Shown in pieces: positions 21,975 through 35,959 of a stretch of DNA of 64,000 bases. The first letter of the stretch is position 1. Every line of letters starts with the position of its first letter. A model generated the notes under the pieces. That model made no database searches. It was given only the letters and a program-made list of their open reading frames with translations, and was not told the DNA's origin. Made by a program: the position numbers and the translations under genes. Source of the stretch: Elysia crispata (Eukaryota; Mollusca; Gastropoda; Plakobranchidae); assembly GCA_033675545.1 (NCBI GenBank), contig JAWDGP010006574.1, positions 124,001-188,000 of the forward strand. Reading direction: 5' to 3'.

Positions 21975-24415
21975 ATAATGATACACAGGTATCTATAATT
22001 CGCCGCATTTTTTGCTGTAGGCAGAGAACGTACGGAAAAGTAACAAAGAAACAAGAGCCGGTCGAAGACCTGTCTAATGATTAAAATGGCGGAACAAGTC
22101 ACAGCACTTGTCATTAATACTCCGATAGACTCGCATAACTGCACACCCCGTTTAGCTTTGAAACAAGTAGTTTAGGCCTAGGCGTTCGAAAAGGACGCAA
22201 AAGTAACAACAGCCATAAAACGTATGTATCCAATAAATATTAAATTTTTGTTAAGTTACCGTGAAGTCACTATGGAGCTTCCATACAGGCTACTGAAATT
22301 TCACGTAGTCTGTGACTTTGGGTATTCATCAATCGCTTTTGTTTCGTTGGAGACAAGGTTCAACATTGTTTTGAAAGGGAATCGATTTAACCTGGAAATT
22401 GTATCGTGTTGAGGTATGGGGTGGGCCTGCTTAATGTTTCAGATGCTGTAAAAAAAAAAAAACAAAACAAAAAACATGAAACTGAGATTGGCCTACACTC
22501 GTTATATTCGCTTACAAGTTACAACAGTCGGTCTACCCGCTTGTGGGAACTTTGAGAATCAAGAGTTAAGCTTATCGTTTAAGAAAAATCATTAAATTGA
22601 GAAGGATCTACCAGGTAAAGTACAGTCTGCACATTTACGCTAAACAATTTAAAAAAGGATTAATAAACCGAGTCACTTTCTTGATGTATGTACTTTCGTC
22701 TGCCATAAACATATTTCAGTCCCAAGTCTTTTTTTACTTAAATGATTTCCTGTAAAATGTATAAATTGCATCGTGCTTGATAAACTTTAAATTTAAATCA
22801 ATTTCTTGCTCTGCCCGAGGCTTCTATTAAAATAGGCTAGGTCGCCAAAGTAAACAACCAACATTAACAAGGGTTATAGTGATCTATTTCATTCAACTTT
22901 TAATCATAGTCAGGACAGAATAATGCATAGAATCTAGTTTTTATTCCACCCATTCAACAACAATGTTAAACTTTTATAATTGTACAAAGTAGAAAATTGA
23001 TATAGCTCACTTTGACACTTAATGGAAAGGTTTGTTTACCTATAATGACTCGGTCTGTACTAACGAAGCCTTCGCTCTACCTCTGGGTCCAAACTTTGCA
23101 CACTATAAAAATGCATAAATCTTTACAGACATCATTAACCTGAAACGAAGTTTAGAACATTCGCAGATGACTCCACGATCTAAGACCTTCCAGAGGTCAA
23201 CTACCAAGTACGAATACAAAACATGTACCCGCGGTATCAAGAAAACAGCTACGTTACTCAAAATATTTGATCATCGAAAGAAGTGGTCACTCACTTTCTA
23301 ACAGGGAAAGAAATAGAAACGAACATAGCAAACCGTAGCTCTCCTTGTCACCAACAATACCGTTACCAGCCCATCTGCTGGATTCCTTTACTTATCTGTG
23401 GAATGACGCCCCCCCCCCAAAAAAAAAAAAAAAAAAAAAATGAAATAAACAAGTGACTTTACTTTTTGTGTAAGTTTGAATCATTCAATTTCAACCTAGA
23501 AGTTCTTTGTTAGTTTCAGAAGGCCATGATCAAAGTGTGGTTTTAGCTCCTGGGTATCATTCACACTGTTCAAAAATGGAGATAAAACAGATAAAGTGGC
23601 TAAGAAAGCTAAGAAATGTGCACAAAAAAAGGCCTGCCAACTTTCAATATCGTATCTTAAAAAACAACAGTAAAGAAAACCGAAACTATTTCAAAGCGAA
23701 AACTCACCCATTTGAAATCTCAATTCTTATTTCACCTCGTATTGGATCAGGGACTCAACCTAGAACAAGAATTAATTTGAAATAGAAATGACCAGCTTAT
23801 TTTGGAAAATCCAAATCTATTATGTTAAAGATCCTTATGAAACTTAATAATCAATTAGGTTTAGATTAATTCGCAGCTATGAATCCCCGCAAGGCAATGC
23901 ATTTTGAGGCAGTTTTTGCAGAATTCCTAGCTTTTTCATAAGCGTTTTAAGATCTTAAAATAATAAGGAAAGTAGAGAATGACGGAGAAGCCAATCTCCC
24001 ATAAGGACATTTATTGAAAACCATTTGTTCTTCCATTCGTTCTTTCTTCATTAGCAGTGCTCAGAAGTAGGTATTTTATTTATAATATTTAGTTCTCTTT
24101 ACAAAATTGCTCATTATATTTTGGCCCCTGAATCCAATAGTATTGTTTAGCATACTCTCTAGATCTTGTATGTAAAATTTTTTGAAACCTAGTCTTAATA
24201 TTTATTTTTTTTTAGAATATAATTGTTTACCAGATTCTGTCGATATTTTTCATTATTAAAATACCTTTTCCTTATTTGATAATTTATTTTACAAAAAAAA
24301 TTATAAAGAGATAACTTTTAATTCGCTTTGAATATTTTGGTATGATGAACAATGTGAAGACAAAAAGTGTTTTTATGAGTTTGCATGTGTTCGGATATGA
24401 TGCAAAGTAAAAATA

Positions 24416-24418
<3 letters not shown>
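21975..24418. other. Unassigned stretch
   Basis: No gene or known element. It contains a C-run/A-run (23409-23440). The open frame at 23507-23785 (+) is not recognisable. Confidence 0.4.

Positions 24419-24419
<1 letters not shown>

Positions 24420-24478
<59 letters not shown>
24420..24478. repeat. (TA)n microsatellite
   Basis: About 29 TA units, followed by a purine-rich GATA/GAAG stretch to ~24700. Confidence 0.95.
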
Positions 24479-24484
<6 letters not shown>

Positions 24485-24699
24485 ATATAGAAGGTGGAGA
24501 AGAAGGTAGAGAGATAAAAAGATGATAGATAGATCTCTATTTATTATACAGACAGAAATTGGAAAAAAAAGAAGAAGCTATAATATAGGTAGATGGATAA
24601 ATGGAGAGATGCGAAGAAAAGTGATGAAATGAGGGAAGAAAGGAGATTACAGGGAGAAGGAAACTGGACGTCTGCAAGATAGAGAGAGGTTTAAAGTTT

Positions 24700-26824
<2,125 letters not shown>

Positions 26825-26839
26825 CCTCTCTCCAGAGAG

Positions 26840-26985
26840 AGGTGTTCGATTGCCGTTCCGACCTTCTGCTGTTGTTTTTCGTTTCCGAGCCACTGAAAGT
26901 TTTGTAGAAAAATTAATGCTTCTTCCTGTGGGAGCACAATGAAAAGATTTCCTTTGTCTTCCGCTTGAAACACTATATATATTAT
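26840..26985 (+). repeat. Diverged copy of the fold-back family
   Basis: GTTCGATTGCCGTTCCGACCT, then TTTTTCGTTTCCG, GCACAATGAAAA and TTTGTCTTCCGCTTGAAACAC occur in the same order as in the 27921-28274 fold-back. The copy is flanked by (CT)n on the left and ATATATTATATAT on the right. Confidence 0.6.
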
Positions 26986-27039
26986 ATATCTGGTTTGGTG
27001 TCCAAATTAAATACTCTTTCTTCTTGACTCTCTCTTAGT

Positions 27040-27365
27040 CTATTTTTATCTCCTCTCCTGCCTGTCTGCCCCCCTCTCTCTCTCTCTGCTCTGTGTCTCT
27101 CAGTCTGTCTGTGTGTGTGTGTGTCTGTCTGACTCTTTCTCTCTCCTTCTTTACCGTTCGTCCTCTCTTATTGTTATTTCATCTTTTCCTTATCGGTCTA
27201 CGCCCCTATATACCCACCCACCTATCTATCTATCTATTTATCTATCTGTCTACCTATTAATCTGTCAAGATGTCTGTCTGTCGTCTACATATCTATTATC
27301 TATCTATCTTTCAATACAAATTTTACCCCACCTATGCCATTATCTATCTATCAATCTATTTAAGT
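27040..27365. repeat. Pyrimidine-rich, imperfect (CTAT)n/(CTGT)n
   Basis: Degenerate tetranucleotide and dinucleotide runs; low complexity. Confidence 0.8.
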
Positions 27366-27796
27366 TTATATTAGAAGAGTCCAGCTATTCATTATGAATC
27401 AATCAATTTATTTATAGATCTATTATGTTTATCTAGGTCTTTTTCTGTCTATTGACTTTTTCATATTTTTCGATATTTTTCTGCAAAGGGATCTCCCTCT
27501 CTGCCTCTCCTACGTTCTCTTTTTATTTTCTCATATCCTATTTTTTTTTCTCCTATCCAATGAGGCAAATCCAATTATGATCGGCTGGCTGCCTGATTAT
27601 TTTATCTTTTTTATTTTAGTCATTCACCTACCGCTTTCTTTTCTTTTGACAAAAACATTTTTTATACCTGCTTAAAGTAACTTTTGATTCCTTGAATTAA
27701 AAATAGCCAAAAAAGTAAGGGTTTTAAAGCTTTACTTAAATAAAAATATATATCAAAGTTTTGTATGTAATTATGTAACACAAAAATCCATGTTTA

Positions 27797-27808
27797 TATA
27801 TATTTATA

Positions 27809-27862
<54 letters not shown>
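27797..27862. repeat. (TA)n microsatellite
   Basis: Mostly pure TA units, about 60 bases left of the fold-back element. Confidence 0.95.
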
Positions 27863-27865
<3 letters not shown>

Positions 27866-27920
27866 TGAAGGTAAGTTGGAATAATTGATAAGAGTGCTCA
27901 ACTGTGGGAGCATTTCCTAG

Positions 27921-28269
27921 ATATAGAAGATCTTACCTTAAATTCTCTGCATACTACACTTGTGTTTCAAGCGGAGGACAAAGGTGTCGCCTGTCCTCCG
28001 CTCTCTTCGGGTATGACTGAGGTGTGTTCGGTTGCCGTTCCGACCTTGTGTTGTTAATTTTTCTCGTTTCCGTGGGCACGATGAAAATATTTCCCTTCTT
28101 TTGTTGAGGCTTGGTTTTGTTTTTAGAATGAAAAAAAGCAACAACACAAGGTCGGAACGGCAACCGAACACACCTCAGTCATACCCGAAGAGAGCGGAGG
28201 ACAGGCGACACCTTTGTCCTCCGCTTGAAACACAAGTGTAGTATGCAGAGAATTTAAGGTAAGATCTTC

Positions 28270-28274
<5 letters not shown>
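27921..28274. repeat. Perfect 135-bp inverted repeat (fold-back element)
   Basis: The arm 27921-28055 and the arm 28140-28274 are exact reverse complements by base-by-base reading. They are separated by an 84-bp spacer. Each arm also contains a smaller hairpin: GCGGAGGACA and TGTCCTCCGC around an 11-base loop. The right arm ends GGTAAGATCTTCTATAT and runs straight into (AT)n. A diverged copy lies at 26840-26985 and a 3'-end fragment at 46433-46477, so this is a repeat family. No protein is encoded; the mirrored open frames on both strands simply reflect the symmetry. Confidence 0.9.

Positions 28275-28340
<66 letters not shown>
28275..28340. repeat. (AT)n followed by T-run
   Basis: About 19 AT units, then some 28 T. 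Abuts the fold-back element. Confidence 0.95.
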
Positions 28341-28344
28341 ATTT

Positions 28345-29185
28345 TAAAGCTAGAATATCTTTAAACAATAACGCTATAACTTAACTAAACATTTTTACTC
28401 GAAATGTTCATTTGGAAAGTCTTAGGTTTCTCCATAAGAAAACTCAAGTGCCAGAATATTTTCATATCATTCAAATGAGTTAATGTGAGATTGTCAAAGC
28501 TGTTTAATGAAAGCATACAGAAGGGGAGAGGATATTCACGTGTCACAATCAGTGCACAATTAGCGTAGTGCCTCTATAGTGCAACTAGCTATTAAATGTG
28601 AAAAAAATTATGGGAATATGATCTCATTGTATTTCCAATCAGCAGTTGAAAAATTAACACGGGCAGATTTTTTTCAAAACATTTTAATACAATTATAAGG
28701 GGATGATTTTAATATAAAGAGAGCTTTAAGGAAAACAATTATATGATGATTTGGGCGATTAAATTGAAAGAAAAACTTTGGAAAATGAGCGCTGGCACGG
28801 CTTTATTAGTAGTATACAATACTTTAAAAAATGAACTCTCAAGATAAACAAAATTATTCATAGTAAGTTACAATGATCGCGGATTAAAACAAAATCATAT
28901 GAAAACAACATGATTTATTCACAATTTAAATAGGTAGGAGCCTATAATTATTTCTTCTAGAAAGAAACCGTAGAGCCTACCTTTAGAGGAGCTGAACAAG
29001 AGTTTACAGGCAACTGTCTGTTTCGTCTGAGGCCAGATAAGATAGAAAGGTCCTAAGTATGTTTCAACACGGCCAGGTGGAAAAACACTGAATCTTATAC
29101 ATGTACTTTGTTACGAAGGTCTGCTTGCGATTTTATTAAAACTGTCCGCGTAACCGTTAATGATCCGTAGCGCTTTGCAACACAT
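28345..29185. other. Unassigned stretch
   Basis: No gene or element recognised. Confidence 0.35.
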
Positions 29186-29192
29186 CATTATC

Positions 29193-29238
29193 TCTCTCTC
29201 TCTCTCTCGCCCTTTCTCTCTCCCTCTCTCTCTCTCTC

Positions 29239-29285
<47 letters not shown>

Positions 29286-29310
29286 TATATATACATATAT
29301 ATATATTTAT
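29193..29310. repeat. (CT)n then (TA)n compound microsatellite
   Basis: Interrupted CT array to 29241, then TA units to about 29279, with imperfect TA continuing. Confidence 0.9.
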
Positions 29311-29334
29311 GTTGAATTGGCTTTGAAGTAACAT

Positions 29335-29560
29335 TATTATGCCCTCATTTCAGTTTCCATCCTAATGCATTCCCTGGCTTTTAAGATGGCAACGTTAATG
29401 TTTGATCTTAATATGCCTTGACATTAATTTATTTGGGGCCTGGTCTATTCAATACCGGTATCAGCAACCATGAGGCCTATGATTATCCATTGAATAAGGC
29501 TAGTGTGTGTCACCAATTAATGTGTATCATCACAAGAGACAACAGCGAGAAAGTATGACT
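29335..29560. promoter_or_regulatory. Ordinary-complexity non-coding island (possible regulatory element)
   Basis: No open frame of note. Several homeodomain-core-like strings (ATTAAT, CCAATTAATG, CTAATGCATT) lie in sequence much less repetitive than its surroundings. Pure inference: conservation cannot be tested here. Confidence 0.2.
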
Positions 29561-29599
29561 ATGCCAGGCTCAGTCTAAGGCAGAGAGCAAGAACGACAA

Positions 29600-30840
29600 T
29601 TTGAAACAATAAAAAAAAATCTTAGCATAATTACTTCACTTAAGCTTGATGGACGCTTTCAACCAGAATGTCCTCTCTAATTCAGGGATTCCAACAGAGG
29701 ACATTATTAGTTTGATTATTATATTGTTTTATACTATTAGGCGCACTGGCCGCTGGCTTCGCTAATCTGTCGGTCTCTACTGTTCCTGTAGTATTTTGAA
29801 CAATTTCAAACCTCCAGACATTACCCGTTAAAGCCTCAAGTTATTTGATTTTTTATGCGCAACAGCAACAATACAATTTGTACAGATGCCTTTTCGTATT
29901 TTTTCCTTCTATGCATTAAGAACCCGATGTAGCAGATTTAAATTTAAATTTTCCCCAGCAAGTCCCAACACACACACACGCACACTCACAAAGAGTGCAA
30001 TATCACGTAAAAAGCTTACGCGAAAAAAGTCCATTGAGATTTACTTCAAGTTCATATTCTTCTCGCATTACATGGCAGCTATAGACTTGTACCCTAAAAA
30101 CATAAATAAGAGTCACAAATGTTTGTGAAAAGTTTTGCTGCAGATTGGAATAAAAAAAAAATGTGATACCATTGATTTCTACAAAATCTTGGTACTGACT
30201 GAACTAACCTCTTAACTTCATCCAATAATATTTTTCTTTCTCATTTTCTGCACCCATGCCGGTAACTAGACGCTCGGCCATAATGACGGTGAAGAGCCGC
30301 ACCTAGATCTGTAGACTTAGATTCTGGATCTTGTCACAAAATAGAAATAATAACCTTTAAAAGTTGAACTTTGAATGTTGATCCTTATAAAACTTTTCCA
30401 GAATATTGGCATAATGTTTTTCCGTTGAAAGAGAATCAGTTTTTGAGGTCTTTTGTTGAAATTTATTGTGAAGTGCGAATGCAGATGTGCTAGGCCCTAC
30501 TGCTAGATTGCTTTCTAACCTTCCGCGATTGAAGTTTGGTGTATTTCGACACGGGTAACTCGGAAGAGGCATTTCTATGTCAAGAAAATTGTCGTTTTCA
30601 ACGCTGTTTTTTTTTTCTCGTTTCTTAATTAGGTTATTTTTCTGTTAATCTAATTCAGTTCTACATTCACAATGTTTCAATAATCCTGAAAAGTTACTAG
30701 AATCAAGGGTATCTACGCTCTCTTCACATGATTGTGGTTCAAATGAAAACAAGACCTATGTTTGCCCATTTGGCGCATATCGAGCTAATGGTGTATTTGC
30801 TGATAAAAAACGGACTAAATAAAGAAAAAAGGGTTTGGGT
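29600..30840. other. Unassigned stretch
   Basis: No gene recognised. Open frames at 29886-30128 (+) and 30357-30572 (minus) lack any domain I know. Confidence 0.35.
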
Positions 30841-30848
30841 AGATGCTT

Positions 30849-30849
30849 C

Positions 30850-30938
<89 letters not shown>

Positions 30939-30976
30939 GAGAGAGAAGAAGAGAGAGAAGAAGAGAGAGAAGAGAG
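30849..30976. repeat. (GA)n microsatellite
   Basis: About 38 GA units with one C interruption, ending in imperfect GAAGAGAGA units. Confidence 0.95.
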
Positions 30977-30979
30977 CTT

Positions 30980-33430
30980 GCGTATTAATATAAATATATA
31001 TTTTGTAAAAATGAAGAAAAAATTCACATTCCCCCAACTTTCCTTCTGGTGGTGAATTTGTCTCACTTCAACAGACAATCTCCAACCTGATATGTTTAAA
31101 CAAAACAGCTCCTGAAAATGCCATTCCTTGCGCTCAGATTTTTCCTTCACACCTATTTTTGACGATTCGAGCTTTATTGCTTTCAAGTTAATTAAAAAAA
31201 ACCCAAACAATCGCCAGTCGATAATAACATTAATTTGTTTGTTTCAAAGTTCTTTTTTTTTTTTTTTTTTTTTTGGCATCATGGACCAGCCTATAAGATT
31301 TTCATAAGCTGCATCTCAAAAATGTATTTCTACACTCATTCTTTTCATGGTCTCTCCGTAAGTGCAACTCAATGACTGACATACTAATTGTACGTGTTGA
31401 CAAGGTTACAATGATGAATCAAAAATGATATGGTAGAAAAGCCTAATTCAATCATTTGTAAGAAGGACAGTTGTAACAGCATGGACACGCAGAGCTTCTC
31501 TTTTAATATTATCTTATTTTGTCTTAAAAAGGTTTCTGTATAAAAATGTACAGGCATGTTTTGTTGTTGTTTTTTTAGAGCGATTCAGAACATGTATGAT
31601 CATTTACTTGTGGTAAGTAATTAAAAATAAATCAAATCACTAGATCATCATTCCAGCTACGGCAAATAAAAGGAGTTTCTTTTTCCGGACCATTTTCGAT
31701 TCACCCCTTCTAAAAAAGATAGTTCATGTCACAAAGAATAATTAGGAAACGCTTATGTGTACAATGCCCCCGGTTCATCGAACCACCATGGAAAAGCGCC
31801 AGGGATTCGGCCTTTCGATGTATTAACACGCTAAGTATCAGTGGATAGTTTCAAAATCAATCCCGATTCAGCCAGCATAATGCTAGGTGCCGTAGTTAAA
31901 GTCATAAGCTTTGTCCAATATTCAAGACTCTTATTTGTTGTAGAAACCCCTTTTTTAAATTGCAATTTGAGGGTTTTATGAAATGTGTTTTTTCTAGCTT
32001 CACTTATTTCTGAGCATCTCTTGAGCAGAAGCGCCAGTTCGCTTGAACTGATTTAATTAATCAGCCCGGTTGCTAAGCTTATAGAGAATGTAATTTTAGA
32101 GACACATCACGTTTTTGAAAATCGTGAGTTCTGTTCAATAGTCAGAAGCATTTAAAAGATCTATAATTCTAAACTAAATAATTTTGTTTGCAAGTTTTTT
32201 TCTCATGTGCACATTTTGTTTCCTCTTTGTTACTTCAAATTACACGCTAATGCTCTTGCTTCATGCGTCCCTTCCCCCCTCCACACACACACACACCAAA
32301 AAAAAAAAAAAAATGAATAAATAAATAAATAAAAAAAGCAACTCAGCATAACTATTTTGAATACGCATTCCTTAAAAGTATGGGCGTGAAGATAATTCAT
32401 ATTAATTTCATAACTGATCCTCAATGCATAATGTTATAGGGTGGAAACATATTCCACGTTATGGCATCTTTTTTTTTTTAATCCCGAGCATTTTCCAATT
32501 TTGAGTATTTAGATTTAGAGAGAGAGAGAGATTTGTCCGACTTCAGTCCAGAAATCTCAGCTAGCAAGCGTTTAAACCTCGATCTATAGCACTGCTGTTA
32601 CGGAGCGCCACAGGCGCCAGGCGGGATTAAACTGAAACAAATCGTACACCGCCTTTATTTTTTTAAATAATTTTCTTCATCTGTTCGGACTTGTATAATA
32701 TCTAGGTTTAATATACATAATGTCCATTGCTAAAAGTCAAGATATATAACTTTTTCTATAATGTTTCTGAACAGCGCCCTCTGCATTCAAATCTAACTAA
32801 CAAGCTTAAGCCTAGGCTGTTTTTGTGCGGGTTTCAAGGAAGGTAACTCTCGCTTAAATTTATAAAGGATGTTGTCTTTTTAGAGTTAGGGCTGCTTCAC
32901 AATAACCCAGTCAAGAACAGACGTAGGTATTTCCTAAACCAATCATGTGCTGGATCCTTGTGCTACCTGACACTTCTTTCCATTGCTTTTCACACACTTT
33001 AAACATAGTGTTTTACTGACAAGCCGATTACATAGTTGAAGAAATAGTCTATTAAGCCAGATAGCAAAGAGGGCGGAGATAGAGCGCTGGTTTGGAAACA
33101 TTTTTGCACATTATTTTGAAATCTAAAATTGATTACTGATAGGGTCCAGTCTCAACATTCAGTAAAGCTGAGTCTAGTTTGAGAGGAGACAAAAAGTGCT
33201 CTATGATTGACAATGCAATGCCGTAACCATCATGGCCTGGGCTCACTAAAAGAAATAAGAGAAATAACTTGCATTAGCACTGCTTCTGTATCCTCAAACC
33301 ACCGTGTATTATTAACTCCAAGTATAAAGTACTTTACTAAGTCTTTGAAGAATGTCTTTTGCTCCTCTAGGTACGTAATCATAGGAAAAACAAAACGTTG
33401 AAAAAAATTAACACCCTTTGGAGAATACAG
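30980..33430. other. Unassigned stretch
   Basis: No gene recognised. It holds a T-run at 31252-31274 and an A-rich run at 32297-32340. Several chance open frames only. Confidence 0.35.
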
Positions 33431-33436
33431 ATTCTC

Positions 33437-33439
33437 CCT

Positions 33440-33527
<88 letters not shown>

Positions 33528-33529
33528 AG
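33437..33529. repeat. (CT)n microsatellite
   Basis: About 44 CT units with one slip near 33515. Confidence 0.95.
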
Positions 33530-33949
33530 TATAACTTTTTGTCTCTCTCGTATAACATATTGATTGCATTTAAGAAGAAAAAGTAAAAAGAATTAATTTC
33601 TATGTGGTTAAGAAATTATATGATATTAATCAAGGATTTTCAAGGATTGTAATAATTACTGTGTGAATAAAGTAATGATCCTGAATGTGAAACTCATAAT
33701 AAGAAATATAATATAAAATGAGAATCTGATGTATATCATAAAATAATAGTTTCAAACCTACTCTTCTACAAGACAAACACCAGGTTTCCTCTAAAGTGAT
33801 GTCTCATATCTGGGTTGTGGCAAGTCAGAAAAATTTTTTTCCGCTATGGAAGCCATGCTTATTTGAAACTACGCACATTAGTAACCCCGCTTCCCTTTCA
33901 TACTGAAGCGATTCCTTTATTAAATAATTCCTTTGTCACAGTAGAGCCG

Positions 33950-34195
33950 TCGCAGACATGCGGCTAATAATTGTATTATCTGGAAGTCCACTCAGGCACT
34001 TGACCTCTGTTCAGCCTCTAGCCTTTACCCTCTAATTCACGTGGCAGGTTGGCAGACCGAGGAGAATTCACAGACTCCCAGCCGTGTCCAATCGAATAAT
34101 TGTAGCCACAAACTTGCGGAGGGCTAGAGGAGCTCGTGGAGTAGCTATAACACCTCTTCCTTTCATTAGCACAATAACTAATTAATATTACCAAT
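33950..34195. promoter_or_regulatory. Ordinary-complexity non-coding island (possible regulatory element)
   Basis: GC-richer than its flanks, with no coding frame. Contains CTAATAATTG, CGAATAATTGT and AACTAATTAATATTACC. Regulatory role is inference. Confidence 0.2.
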
Positions 34196-34299
34196 AATGG
34201 ACGAGAACAGTTTCAAATAAACATTGGAATTTTTAAAGAGATTTTATTTTATTTTATCAAGAACTACATGTACATACATTATCGTTTGAGTGTTGGTAT

Positions 34300-35955
34300 G
34301 TGTATCAACAATGTATTCATTTTGATATTTTTAATCTTGCTTTGATTTGAAATGTATGATAGTTAAAACTAATTCTAGTTCATGATATGAGCTGTATTTT
34401 CTGATTTTTAATTTTTGTTTTAACCACTTAAATTGGTGTTGATGCTAGTATGAGTTCTGATGTTTGGCGCGTGTTTTCTTTGTGTTCGGAAGCAAGTTAA
34501 TCAAACGTTCCTCATAAGCACATCATGTATTAGCCTTGCCGTCTAAGAAAGGAATATTTTTCCGTCTGAGGTAGCGAGTGTGATCCTTTGGTGGTGATTG
34601 CTTCCAGATAACAAGTACCAAGATGTTACTGCTCGTTTATGACTAGAGATAACAAATAACAAGATGGTACTGATCGTTTGGGACGCCAGATAAACGTGGC
34701 AAGGTGGTACTGGGCGTTAAACGCGGCAAAGATTTTGTTTTTATAGAATAATGCATTTTGATTGAATAAAGACTAATTAAGAATGAGGTAGAGACGTTTC
34801 TCATATGAGAACTTAATATCAAGTTAGCTTGGACTCCAGTCATTCCGCTTCGAACCGATACCGAAGAGAGCAGATTTGATAATTCTCTTTCAAAGTTCCT
34901 AGATCCTACCACCGGTTTTCCTCACCTGATACTGGTTCGGTATCGACATGAAGTTTTAACTACAAGCTCTATTCTGTATTTGTTACCTTGGATTGATGTC
35001 CGCGATTTTCATAATCATTTTAGTAAGTAAAATTGATTTGTTTCACTTTATTATTCAGTTTTATACAGTGCACCTGAATCATAGTACTTGCTCATACCTG
35101 CCTAAATTTTGAGTAATGGCAAAGTATTATACTCTTTCAGTGTTTTTAAGTAAACTGCGATTGTGATTGTTTGATCTAGAACAGGGTAATGTAATTCCCA
35201 TGCTACCAATTACAAAAAAAAAAAACAACTTTCTTATATGTTGGTGTAATTTTTGGCGTTAAATTCTTATTTAATAATACATTTACTTGCTCATTTTTAT
35301 CATATCATAGTGAACTTATGGTAATCGGTGCTGTAAGTGTGTAGTCAAACATTATCTTATTCTACATATTGTTCACACTAACTTTACTTTCGACACATTT
35401 GACGTTCAATGTAAATTGGCTATACAGTATTCCAGGTACTTGCTCATATACCTGTGTTATAATGAAGAGACTTTGAGAATGTTGAGTTTTATTGAGATTT
35501 TTGGAACATACATTTTTGTATGAAGTAATACAGCCCCATTGTTTGCAAAGCGCTTCGGATGGGCAGAATTCTATTTCTCCGACCTCAAGTTTGTGATGAG
35601 TGTAAGAGATGAAGATACAAGTATGGTACTGGGCATTGTGTGCAAAGGCTGATGGAAGCCTGCAACAGAAAATGTATATTTCATTAAAATGATGTTTCAT
35701 AGTTTGCGGGCTTCAACCACGCTAACGCCGTGGTGTTTGAGTTTCATAAATTAGGCACATCGGCTCGGAGACTGTCCTCTGCTCAACCTTTCGCTCCGGC
35801 TGGTCCCGGCCTCGAATCATTTTCTTTGAGAAGGTCAATCTTTATCATAGCGATGGGTTACCGAAGCATAACATTACCAATATTTTCAATACACTGGTAT
35901 GTACATTTGCAGAGTTCTTGTAGTATTCTATTTCGTTATGATAAGTGTTATAACT
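34300..35955 (+). repeat. ~1.7-kb unknown element, left inverted copy
   Basis: Matches the reverse complement of 42980-44735 along its whole length. Landmarks are ATCAACAATGTATTCATTTT (34309), TGTTTGGCGC(G/T)CGTTTTCT (34459), GAGGTAGCGAGTGTGATCCTT (34566), AATGTATTTACTT-type AT blocks and TTGAGAAGGTCAATC...ATAGCGATGGGTTACC (35826). A related peptide, RLPSAFAHNA...CIFISYTHHKLEVG, is readable on the minus strand at about 35620 and in the other copy (RLPSAFTHNA...CIFISYTHDKLEVG). That may point to an old coding segment, but I do not recognise it. No terminal repeats or target duplication were found. Confidence 0.7.
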
Positions 35956-35959
35956 ATTC

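Noticed and set aside
27921-28274. CRISPR-like or terminator interpretation of the 135-bp inverted repeat
   Set aside because: Only two arms, inverted, in eukaryotic DNA. No spacer series and no cas-like gene.
30728-31210. Arg/Glu-rich and Leu/Ser-rich open frames across (GA)n/(CT)n arrays (also at 26.7, 33.4, 40.1, 45.6, 63.0 and 63.7 kb)
   Set aside because: Dinucleotide arrays give stop-free frames by composition alone.
33061-33098. Possible A box GGCGGAGATAGAGCGCTGG
   Set aside because: No B box follows within the usual distance.
35700-35860. tRNA or SINE head within the left inverted element (CCTCGAATC string)
   Set aside because: B-box match is poor and the aligned part of the other copy does not preserve an A box at the right spacing.
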